From Ceratodon purpureus (taxonomy: Eukaryota > Streptophyta > Bryopsida > Pseudoditrichales > Ditrichaceae): a stretch of DNA of 64,000 nt. Of the stretch, positions 1-9,100 are shown in pieces (the stretch's first letter is position 1; each line of letters opens with the position of its first letter). A model generated the notes under the pieces. The model did no database searches, was not told where the DNA came from, and was given only the letters and a program-made list of their open reading frames with translations. The translations under genes were made by a program, and so were the position numbers. The stretch lies in NCBI GenBank assembly GCA_014871385.1, contig CM026422.1, forward strand, positions 18,131,437 through 18,195,436, in the 5' to 3' direction.

Positions 1-37
1 TACAACAATGTCTTCATCATCAGGTGCTTCTTCACGG

Positions 38-3000
38 CTATCTTCTGATGAGTAATATCCTTCTGAGGATTTCGACCCCATCGTCATCTCCATCTCCCCC
101 CTGATTAGGCACATACTCCTCCACCGTGGAATGAATGTTGCGCAATTCGTGGTCAACTGTACCATCCACCACTGTGGTCACAATTCTTTTGATCTTCCGT
201 CTTTTGGTCTTATCGGTGATTCCGTCCACATTCATTACGGGTAATCTACGTTTACCCACAGCCACAGGTACAGACGGGGTAGTTCCAACAGTATATCCTG
301 AAAAAAAAAGGGCGAACGTTTGTTGGACCTTTCCGTGACCGTATCACTCCATGACGCGTCGTAGAAGGTCCAGCTGGTAGACTTCGTCCAGAAGAAGTGA
401 GTGGAATGCTTGTATTCGGTGTTGGAGTTAATGAAACCATGCCCAGTAGAAGTGTTTGAACGAGGGTGGGGGGGGTCGACCCAACCCTGCAAGTACTGCT
501 CCGATTGAAGGTGTACTCTGGGGCAGGGGTGTTTGAAACAATCGGCCAATAGGAATTTCATCTTCTTGTCCATTTCTGACTGTCTCTGATTGTTCATTTC
601 TTGGAGGGCTTTCATCCAAACCTCCAGACCTGATTGTTTCCTCCTCAACATTTACTGGCAGAGTGGCCTGGAGTTGTTCAACTTCTTCTCCTCCCTCAAC
701 GTCTTCTGGAATTGGAATTTGCTCTCCCATGTTGTTACCCCCTTCTTCATTGTCATTGTTCGAAACGCTACGAACGGGGTAAATGTCATCATTATTGCCA
801 CCATCGTCGCTTTGATGCTGAGTCATTTCGACTTCAAATTCATCGTCAATATCATCGTCTGCCCGATCGTATGCGACCTCGCCTCTAGCTTGTATTCATT
901 GACAACGTGGTGAGGCGAAGTAGCTGCCTCTTCATCAAATCCTGCCCAGTCAAAAACTCCATTCGGCTGGTTAACGGGTTCAGTGCGTGGCATGTCACCA
1001 TCACCATTGTCCACGGGTAACTCTGGATACTCATCATCCATAGTAGCAGGAGTGTAATGAACTCCACCGTCATCACCATCGCCTTCATTAACTTCAAGTC
1101 CGTCGTGGAATCCTTCATCTCCATCATCATCACATACGTCTTCATCGTACATGGCTGGCACTTCTTCATCCGAGTCTTCGGAGAACGGTTGGTTCTCGTA
1201 CCAAAGAACAGGATCCGCTCCACGTCGTTCTCGAAGGAGCTTACTGTTCGTGTAAATGTACACCAAGTCCTCTGCCTTCTTCATCACGGCCAATCGGTTG
1301 CGAACCTTACTGTGAACAAAGGAATACATGCTCCAATTTCGCTCACATGATGATGCCGAGCATGTTAACGAAAGGATGCGCTTTGCTATCAACGGTAACG
1401 CATCGCCCCCAACCCGCTGCCACCATTGATGAGGTAGCATCTTAGTCTGTCGAATGTTTGGGGCCTCCAAAGGGCTGAATGGACCGGTGCGTTCCTCAAA
1501 CTGTGTTAGCTCGAACAACACAGTATCGTGGTCCAGTTTAAGGCACTCACTCAAATGAATTAGCACTTGCAGGAGTGCACGCTTCGCAGCACTGTTAGTC
1601 AATAGCTCGTGGCTCTCCGGGAAAATGTAGGGATTCAAAATGGCGCCTGCGTAATGGAGATCTGTCAACATCATCTTCCATCTCTTCGTAAAATGTTTCT
1701 CAAAGCGATCTGCTATAGCGGGGTCTAGGAAAAAAGGATCACCCCGTAGACGGAACACATGCTTCTTCAAATTATTCATGGCCAACCATGCCCTCCCCAT
1801 TGCCGGTGTTTGTCCATCAAATGTCTTCAAGGTCACAACAGCCGGCTTCATAACATGCACAAGATTCTCACAACGTAACCAAAATGTCTCATCGAGAATG
1901 GTACTCCGTACTTGACATGCTAAGGTGTGAGCTCGATACCCGTTTGACCGATTGAATAAAGTACCCACATATTCGTCCCATTTCGGACTGGCTACCACCT
2001 GGATTAGTGCCTCCCTCAGTTCAAGCAATCGAACAATCATCAAGTACGAGCATCCAATCTTGTCTCCGCTGGTAACAACAGAGACAACTTCGGGCTGAAT
2101 TGGCGAAACAAAGCCATGGTGACATGACGGCGACGTATAAAATTTGGTATGCGTTTTGCCAAGGCAATCAGCTCTTTGAAGGTTGCTTCCTTCCCCCAAT
2201 CTTCTAGTAAGAGGTCCATGATGTGAGCTGCACAACCTTGCTTGTAAATGTGAGGATAAGCTTCAACCACCTGGTCCATGGCTCCCAACATCGCACTAGC
2301 ATTGTCGGAGCAAATCTGTACCACATTCTGCGGTCCAACTTCTTTGATGTACTCTTTCAATTTCCCAGCTATGTATGCCTTTGATTTCTTGTACCCCGTT
2401 GTATCAATGGAACCTAGGAATATATCTCCTGCTGGACACACAAGCATGACATTCATCAACGGCCGATGAACAACGTTGTCCCATCCATCCGAGCAGATAG
2501 TTGCCCCGTACAAGCTAATACACTGCTTCGTTTTCTCCTCTATTCTCAACTTGAGAAGCTGCTTTGTTGGCTGGATGTGCTTGGTTCGCATTGCGTTGTA
2601 TGCTGGTGGACGGTACACAAAACCCGCTTTCGATGTTGCCTCCACAGCAGCGATAAAAGATGGATGTCTAACCACATTGAAAGGCACATTCGCTTCATAA
2701 AAATAGGACGCCCATTTCTCATCCAATTCATTGCGCATCCCAATCTGATAGGCCTCGGTAAAACTTTGTTGCCGCATAGATCTTGGTGTACATGAATCGC
2801 CTTTGCTTATAGGCGGAGTTGACTGAGACGGTTTGAACTTGGAAAATCCTCTCCTCTTGGACCTCCTCCGTTCTCTGAGGCACTTCCGTAGATTGCTCAG
2901 CAGGCATAGACTGGCTAGAACATGGTGCCAAGTGTGCCAAGTGTGCCTCGCCATCACCACCATCAGTGCCGTATATCTCCGCATGTGTCATTCTTTTTGG

Positions 3001-3217
3001 TATTACATTACCACAATTGGCAAAGCGCCTAAATACGGCGGCGGGGGCCTTGGTACAATGACTCTTGCTTGAACCTTCACCCCATCCATAGTGCTTGAAA
3101 GCTCTTTGTCGTTTATAACGAAAGGTGAAATTGCACCACACACATTTCACATGGTCCTTATCAATGAACGTCCACTACGGAGCCCACTCAGCCGTCGACT
3201 GACGCTGTTGACCTGCC
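38..3217 (-). pseudogene. hAT-family transposase gene, BED finger + DUF659 + dimerisation domain, degraded
   Basis: A transposase of the hAT superfamily (cut-and-paste DNA transposition) is readable on the minus strand in pieces. The likely start is the ATG at 3217. A BED-type zinc finger follows (CVWCNFTF, then the H and C of SKSHC, about 3150-3040). Then comes the DUF659/RNase-H-like core (about 2830-2060), with catalytic aspartates in CSDGWD and CSDNAS and the hAT motif GCAAH. The C-terminal dimerisation domain contains SSCERNWS (about 1330). A long acidic Asp/Glu/Gly-rich tail follows toward position 38. The frame is broken: a TAG at 3175-3177 just after the start, a frame change near 2840, another near 2060, and at least two more in the acidic tail near 890 and 450. 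It is therefore an inactive copy. Terminal inverted repeats and target duplications were not found; the element may run past the window start. Family assignment is strong, exact boundaries are not. Confidence 0.85.
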
Positions 3218-3415
3218 ATTCTCCGTGTCTCTGAAAAAGTACAATGATCTCCTATCTGCAAGTGTTAGTATGACACATGTGAGAAAAAATGGTATGTGTA
3301 GACATCAACCACAGGCCAATGTGATGCACATAGTCTCAAGCAAGGAGCCCACAAGGAGTTCCGGGACTAGAGGCCATGATTTCAAATGATATTGGGCTTG
3401 GGCTAAGTTGGTGGC

Positions 3416-3422
3416 ATTTATA
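3416..3422 (-). promoter_or_regulatory. TATA box of the hAT transposase gene
   Basis: On the minus strand the sequence reads CGAGTATAAATGCC. It lies directly between the GC-rich array (3430-3786) and the transposase start at 3217, about 200 bp upstream of the ATG. The placement matches the kinase and RING genes. Transcription start is not shown by sequence alone. Confidence 0.55.
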
Positions 3423-3429
3423 CTCGTGA

Positions 3430-3786
3430 GGGGGGGCCCGAGTTTCTCCAGGCGGGGGGGCGCGAGCGTGTGCAGGGGGCGCGAGTTTCTCCAGGTGGGG
3501 GGGCGCGAGCTTCTCTTTCCAGGGGGGGGCGCGAGCTTTTCCCAGGGGGGGGCGCGAGCTTCTCCAGGGGGGGCGCGAGCTTCTCCAGGGGGGCGCGAGC
3601 TTCTCCAAGGGGGGGGGGGCGCGAGCTTCTCCGAGGGGGGGGGGGCGCGAGCTTCTCCAAGGGGGGGGGCGCAACCTACTGCAAAGGGGGGCGCGAGCTT
3701 CTCAGAGGGGGGGCGCGAGCTTCTGGAAGGGGGGGGGGCGCGAGCTTCCAGAGGGGGGGGGGCGCGAGCGGGTTCAGGGGGGAGGC
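3430..3786 (-). repeat. GC-rich tandem array 1 (CTCGCGCCCCCC type)
   Basis: About 15 degenerate units of 18-26 bp. On the minus strand each reads roughly GAGAAGCTCGCGCCCCCC, with the C-run varying between about 6 and 11. The last unit carries the TGAACC variant typical of arrays 2 and 4. It lies upstream of the hAT gene and downstream of the kinase gene. Units lack stop codons, so long Arg-Ala-Pro-Pro ORFs appear in several frames; these are not taken as genes. G-run length is prone to slippage and assembly error. Confidence 0.95.
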
Positions 3787-4013
3787 ACCCTTGTACGAGG
3801 GGCAGTCCCGGTGAATGGGCCATACAGTTTTTTCATTTTTTTTTAAAAACAATTTTTCATTCCATTACAAAACCAACAATACCATTTCATGTTCCACCAA
3901 GGCATGTATATGCCGAAAAAACGATTTATTAAAATATTCGAAATGTGCAAACAAGGCTACATAGGCAATCAAAATGTTCCAAACGTAATTCACTATGGAA
4001 CTACAATGTGTAT

Positions 4014-5582
4014 CTAAAACAACCATTGGGAGCTTGGAAGTTGTAAGGGGGGGCTCATCAAATCATTCACAACTTTTGCAAGTGAAAGCCTCTTTGAAGG
4101 ATCTTCGTTAAGCAAGCCATCCAACTTTGATGAGAATACAATCTTTGAGATTGAATCCTTGAAGAGTTCTGGGCAATCTTCTTCTCTCCATATCTTCTTT
4201 GCCAAATGGCCTACCGAAAATGCATCAGATAGCGTCGTACATGGATGCATCCTCTTCATGCGCTCCAAATTCCGTTCCTCATCATCTTTTTTGCCATATA
4301 AAAAGAACAACTCCGGTGCAACTCCTACCCTCCTCTCCTTTACTTGTACAAGTTCATCGGGGTCCATCACACCATAAGGGGAGGCCTTGTTCTTAATGAC
4401 TCTGCTTGCCACACCCCAATCGCACACACCAATATATACTTTATTCTTGTCATGAGGTGGAAAGTGGAGTAGAATGTTGGATGGCGTTAAGTCGTTGTGG
4501 AGGATTTCAGCCTTATGGACTATGTCCATAACGTAGATGAGACTCCACGCCAACATTCCCCGGTTCTTTCGGTAGGCAACAATTCTTTGGCACTCTTCCA
4601 TGGGCATATCCCTCGACTTCAAAATTTCTTTGTAATCTGTTGCCTCGGATGCCTTCTCATTTATCTTGAGGAAGTTGCGGAGGCAATCTCCATTCCACCA
4701 CAGGGTATAAGCTTCCATGGTCTTAGCGTGAATGGCCCAAAATTTTATCACACCCGGATGCTCTACGGGGTTAACCGTGGCCTCAATCGCCCGTTCCTCT
4801 CGCTTCTTCACTTCGGTTTTAGCCTTGGAAAGTTTTCCCGCAAATTCTATGTGAATTGGAATTTTCTTCATATTGGCTATTCGCACTTTTTGCACTTTGC
4901 CATACCCCCCCTCGGCATTGAAGCCAGATAATGGCACAACCTTGGCCGTAACCGGAATCCATATCAATGCACCATACATGTGTGCTTCCAATGCTGAGTT
5001 CAATGCTTGCTCATTCCAAGGCATAATCTTTGTTTTCCCCTTAGAACATCTCTGACATGCCTCCTGAACCGTTGTCAGTTTTTGAATAAACACTTTGTCT
5101 TGGTTGCTCCATTCTTCGCCTTGTGGTTTCTTGACATGTGATTCAAACACATGAATGACATTTGTCGTAGCACTACTCACTTGTTGTGTCAACCACTTCG
5201 GGCTGTGAAAATACTTCGTCATGCAATCCATGTACATCTCTGATCCTTCCAATGCGCTCCAAAATTCCCTTTCCAAATCACGTTGGAGGTTGTAGATACC
5301 ATCCTCTCCGTGATCAAGGTACATTGCCTTCAACATTCGTATGGTACGGGCCTTGTAGTACTCGACGGCCACCTTCCTGATGAAATGCGTATACTCCAAT
5401 GGTGGATAACCGTCATCCTTCTCGTGCGCTGGAATACTCTTCTTCTTTTTACCCTTCGAGCTAGATGAAGGAGTAGAACCACTAGAACCATGAGGTGTTA
5501 CGCAACTCATAGGGTCCACCGCATCTGGAGCATCCAAGTCCACATACATAGGCCGCTTGCCGGAGCCTTGTCTAGAAGACAT
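4014..5582 (-). CDS. Intronless protein-kinase-like protein with novel N-terminal half (522 aa)
   Basis: The C-terminal 300 residues form a protein-kinase fold with its landmarks in order: glycine-rich loop GGYGKV (225-230), candidate ATP-lysine in AGK (248-250), catalytic loop HNDLTPSN (362-369, in place of HRDLKxxN; Asp364 and Asn369 kept), metal-binding DWG (388-390, in place of DFG) and APE (422-424). The C-lobe has DAFSVG and a final SKRLSL, like the usual RPS segment. Catalytic residues look intact, so phosphotransfer is plausible, but the substrate is unknown. Residues 1-45 are low complexity with a basic KGKKKK stretch; 60-215 match no domain I recognise. There is no signal peptide or membrane segment. 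The ORF is single-exon and undamaged, unlike the intron-bearing host genes. It lies head-to-head with the RING gene across a satellite and has a GC array plus TATA box upstream. It could be a host gene or cargo of a mobile element. Confidence 0.85.
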   Translation of the reverse strand: MSSRQGSGKRPMYVDLDAPDAVDPMSCVTPHGSSGSTPSSSSKGKKKKSIPAHEKDDGYPPLEYTHFIRKVAVEYYKARTIRMLKAMYLDHGEDGIYNLQRDLEREFWSALEGSEMYMDCMTKYFHSPKWLTQQVSSATTNVIHVFESHVKKPQGEEWSNQDKVFIQKLTTVQEACQRCSKGKTKIMPWNEQALNSALEAHMYGALIWIPVTAKVVPLSGFNAEGGYGKVQKVRIANMKKIPIHIEFAGKLSKAKTEVKKREERAIEATVNPVEHPGVIKFWAIHAKTMEAYTLWWNGDCLRNFLKINEKASEATDYKEILKSRDMPMEECQRIVAYRKNRGMLAWSLIYVMDIVHKAEILHNDLTPSNILLHFPPHDKNKVYIGVCDWGVASRVIKNKASPYGVMDPDELVQVKERRVGVAPELFFLYGKKDDEERNLERMKRMHPCTTLSDAFSVGHLAKKIWREEDCPELFKDSISKIVFSSKLDGLLNEDPSKRLSLAKVVNDLMSPPLQLPSSQWLF

Positions 5583-5740
5583 CGCAAAGTAAATCCCTGA
5601 AAAAAAAAATCAACAACTTCCCCCCCCCCGCCCCAATGAAGACTTCCCACATAAGCAGTTCCAAGCAAGGCGTGTTTTCACACGTCAGGACAAGGAGCCG
5701 CAGTGGGAAGGAGTGAGGGGGGCGAGAGCTTCTCCCCACC

Positions 5741-5747
5741 TTATATA
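5741..5747 (-). promoter_or_regulatory. TATA box of the kinase-like gene
   Basis: The minus strand reads GACTATATAAGG, 159 bp upstream of the kinase ATG at 5582 and directly next to array 2. The 11-base core GACTATATAAG is identical to the TATA region of the RING gene (8756-8766). One GAGAAGCTCTCGCCCCCC unit lies just downstream of this TATA box on the same strand. Confidence 0.65.
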
Positions 5748-5757
5748 GTCCCCACGG

Positions 5758-6042
5758 ACCCGCTCGCGCCCCCCCCCCTGAACCCGCTCGCGCCCCCCTG
5801 TACCCGCTCGCGCCCCCCCTATACCCGTTCGCCGCCCCCCCCCGTACCCGCTCGCGCCCCCCCCCTGAACCCGCTCGCGCCCCCCTGTACCCGCTCGCGC
5901 CCCCCCTATACCCGTTCGCGCCCCCCCCGTACCCGCTCGCGCCCCCCTACCGCTCGCGCCCCTGTACCCGCTCGCGCCCGTACCCGTCCGCGCCCCCCCC
6001 CCCACCCGTTCGCGCCCCCTCGGACACGCTCGCGCCCCCCCC
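5758..6042 (+). repeat. GC-rich tandem array 2 (CTCGCGCCCCCC type)
   Basis: About 14 units of 18-26 bp read on the plus strand as CCCGCTCGCGCCCCCCTGAA with TGTAC and TATAC variants. A higher-order period of about 90 bp (TGAAC, TGTAC, TATAC units in order) is present twice. It sits immediately upstream of the kinase TATA box; relative to kinase transcription the array is G-rich on the sense strand, the opposite of the arrays at the hAT and RING promoters. Confidence 0.95.
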
Positions 6043-6206
6043 CTTCCATTTGTTTTCGAACTCATTTTTTATTTTTTATTTCTCTTCTGGAAATAGTGAA
6101 ATCTCTACACTACTTTCTAAGAGAAAAAAATAAAATAAAACAAATTAAAAAATACAAAGTATTGGGATTTTATACTTGCACAACCTCTCATGCAGCTCTA
6201 GCCTCT

Positions 6207-8288
6207 CTTCCACTCCATGCTGTTATTTAATTTTAAAACGTCTATCTCCCAAACCAATTGCGTCGATCCCTTCTTTATGATTCTTTATAATATGTTAGAG
6301 CATTGTAGGATCCGTATGTACAATGCATTATATTTTTTATTTTATTAAACTGTAATCCTACGTATTTCCACACCATGCTATTCTTTTTATTTTATTCCCT
6401 TTATCTCTTCCACTCCATGCTATTGATTTAATTTTATTCCGTTTATCTGCCAAACCAATTGCATCGAGCCCTTCTTTATGATTTTTTTTTTTTTTTTATT
6501 ATATGTTAGAGCATTGTAGGATCCTTATGTACAATGCATTATATTTTTTATTTTTTTAAACTCTAATCGAACTCTCTTCCACACCATGCTATTCTTTTTA
6601 TTTTATTCCCTTTATCTCTTCCACTCCATGCTATTGATTTAATTTTATTCCGTTTATATGCCAAACCAATTGCATCGAGCCCTTCTTTATGATTCTTTAT
6701 ATTTTTAATTATATGTTAGAGCATTGTAGGATCCATATGTTCAATGCATTATATTTTTTATTTTTTTAAACTCTAATCGAACTCTCTTCCACACCATGCT
6801 ATTCTTTTTATTTTATTCCCTTTATCTCTTCCACTCCATGCTATTGATTTAATTTTATTCCGTTTATATGCCAAACCAATTGCATCGAGCCCTTCTTTAT
6901 GATTCTTTATATTTTTAATTATATGTTAGAGCATTGTAGGATCCATATGTTCAATGCATTATATTTTTTATTTTTTTAAACTCTAATCGAACTCTCTTCC
7001 ACACCATGCTATTCTTTTTATTTTATTCCCTTTATCTCTTCCACTCCATGCTATTGATTTAATTTTATTCCGTTTATATGCCAAACCAATTGCATCGAGC
7101 CCTTCTTTATGATTCTTTATATTTTTAATTATATGTTAGAGCATTGTAGGATCCATATGTTCAATGCATTATATTTTTTATTTTTTTAAACTCTAATCGA
7201 ACTCTCTTCCACACCATGCTATTCTTTTTATTTTATTCCCTTTATCTCTTCCACTCCATGCTATTGATTTAATTTTATTCCGTTTATATGCCAAACCAAT
7301 TGCATCGAGCCCTTCTTTATGATTCTTTATATTTTTAATTATATGTTAGAGCATTGTAGGATCCATATGTTCAATGCATTATATTTTTTATTTTTTTAAA
7401 CTCTAATCGAACTCTCTTCCACACCATGCTATTCTTTTTATTTTATTCCCTTTATCTCTTCCACTCCATGCTATTGATTTAATTTTATTCCGTTTATATG
7501 CCAAACCAATTGCATCGAGCCCTTCTTTATGATTCTTTATATTTTTAATTATATGTTAGAGCATTGTAGGATCCATATGTTCAATGCATTATATTTTTTA
7601 TTTTTTTAAACTCTAATCGAACTCTCTTCCACACCATGCTATTCTTTTTATTTTATTCCCTTTATCTCTTCCACTCCATGCTATTGATTTAATTTTATTC
7701 CGTTTATATGCCAAACCAATTGCATCGAGCCCTTCTTTATGATTCTTTATATTTTTAATTATATGTTAGAGCATTGTAGGATCCATATGTTCAATGCATT
7801 ATATTTTTTATTTTTTTAAACTCTAATCGAACTCTCTTCCACACCATGCTATTCTTTTTATTTTATTCCCTTTATCTCTTCCACTCCATGCTATTGATTT
7901 AATTTTATTCCGTTTATATGCCAAACCAATTGCATCGAGCCCTTCTTTATGATTCTTTATATTTTTAATTATATGTTAGAGCATTGTAGGATCCATATGT
8001 TCAATGCATTATATTTTTTATTTTTTTAAACTCTAATCGAACTCTCTTCCACACCATGCTATTCTTTTTATTTTATTCCCTTTATCTCTTCCACTCCATG
8101 CTATTGATTTAATTTTATTCCGTTTATATGCCAAACCAATTGCATCGAGCCCTTCTTTATGATTCTTTATATTTTTAATTATATGTTAGAGCATTGTAGG
8201 ATCCATATGTTCAATGCATTATATTTTTTATTTTTTTAAACTCTAATCGAACTCTCTTCCACACCATGCTATTCTTTTTATTTTATTC
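6207..8288. repeat. Satellite of 210-bp units, about 9.9 copies
   Basis: An AT-rich unit containing CCAAACCAATTGCATCGAG and GCATTGTAGGATCC repeats with an exact 210-bp period at anchors 6661, 6871, 7081, 7291, 7501, 7711, 7921 and 8131. Units from about 6600 on are identical base for base; the first two or three (6207-6600) are diverged and differ slightly in length. The array fills the intergenic space between the divergent kinase and RING genes. Identity implies very recent amplification, or homogenisation. Copy number should be treated as approximate because such arrays collapse in assemblies. Confidence 0.98.
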
Positions 8289-8669
8289 TAATATTAATAC
8301 ACTAATTTTCTTGTAGTCAACATTATATTATTCATGGTGCATTAGATCAGTATTCCGTTATGGGATAACTCAGTTTCTAACCACCATGACATTTATTCAT
8401 CTTGATAACTTCTTTCATCCCATGTTATTCATCCCTTTTTATCCCGAGTCCCTTATTATAGTCATGATTGTTTTTCTATAATTTGATTTCTCATCCCCAA
8501 ATTATTCAAATCAGTATTCCTTATTTTCATATCCCTTTTTAATTTTTAATTTTTAATTTTATTTTAGAGAGAAATGGTGAAAAAATCCATTGCATTTGTT
8601 TTTATTATTGTCTTCCAACCTTCTTCAATGGTACTCCTAAGGAAATGAGAGTTTGTTTTAAGGGGGGGA
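8289..8669. other. AT-rich spacer without gene
   Basis: Low-complexity AT-rich DNA between the satellite and GC array 3. No ORF or structured motif that I can support. Confidence 0.7.
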
Positions 8670-8721
8670 CCCTCTCGCGCCCCCCCTTGATCCCGCTCGC
8701 GCCCCCCCGACCCCGCTCGCG

Positions 8722-8755
<34 letters not shown>
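8670..8755 (+). repeat. GC-rich tandem array 3 with long C-run
   Basis: Three units of the CCCGCTCGCGCCCCCC type end in an uninterrupted C-run of roughly 35 bases (about 8720-8754). The array abuts the TATA box of the RING gene and is C-rich on that gene's sense strand. The run length is unreliable in any assembly. Confidence 0.9.
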
Positions 8756-8756
<1 letters not shown>

Positions 8757-8758
8757 AC

Positions 8759-8765
8759 TATATAA
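8759..8765 (+). promoter_or_regulatory. TATA box of the RING-finger gene
   Basis: GACTATATAAG directly follows the C-run of array 3. It shares 11 identical bases with the kinase TATA region. The ATG lies 336 bp downstream, so the 5' leader would be about 300 nt and contain the direct repeat at 8809-8990. Confidence 0.65.
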
Positions 8766-8808
8766 GTGAAGGGGGCGCCCTCCCCCCCCCACTTTTTTTA
8801 GCTCCACC

Positions 8809-8990
8809 TTGGCACTCAGGCCTTGAACTACCTCACGGTGGCTTATTGCTGAGTACTTGGGTGGGGTCTACAGTATTTTGACAACGCCACGTACCAGCTT
8901 TCAGCCTTATTTTGTACGCTCATCCGGGAATTCGGGCCCTGAACTACCTCATGGTGGCTTATTGCTGAATACTTGGGTGGGCCACAAAGT
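8809..8990 (+). repeat. Direct repeat (about 60 bp x2) in the RING gene leader
   Basis: Two copies of a segment containing TTATTGCTGAGTACTTGGG lie at about 8814-8878 and 8931-8990, roughly 117 bp apart with a handful of differences. They fall between the TATA box and the ATG, so they would be transcribed as 5' leader. No coding role is seen. Confidence 0.85.
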
Positions 8991-9100
8991 ATAGTTACAA
9001 TACCATAATCAACCACAGAGGAAAATTTTAAAATCAATTGGGGGAAGTTTTGAGGAGTTGGTGTGTTTTTTAACACAGAAAACTTTACCAGTACACCACG

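Noticed and set aside
3305-3932. Long ORFs on both strands rich in Arg-Ala-Pro-Pro or Gly-Ala-Ser (also at 5685-6230, 8645-8881, 11682-11999)
   Set aside because: They run through the GC arrays, appear in several frames on both strands, and exist only because the repeat unit lacks stop codons.
6207-8288. CRISPR-like array of identical units
   Set aside because: The whole 210-bp unit is repeated with no unique spacers, and the window is eukaryotic.
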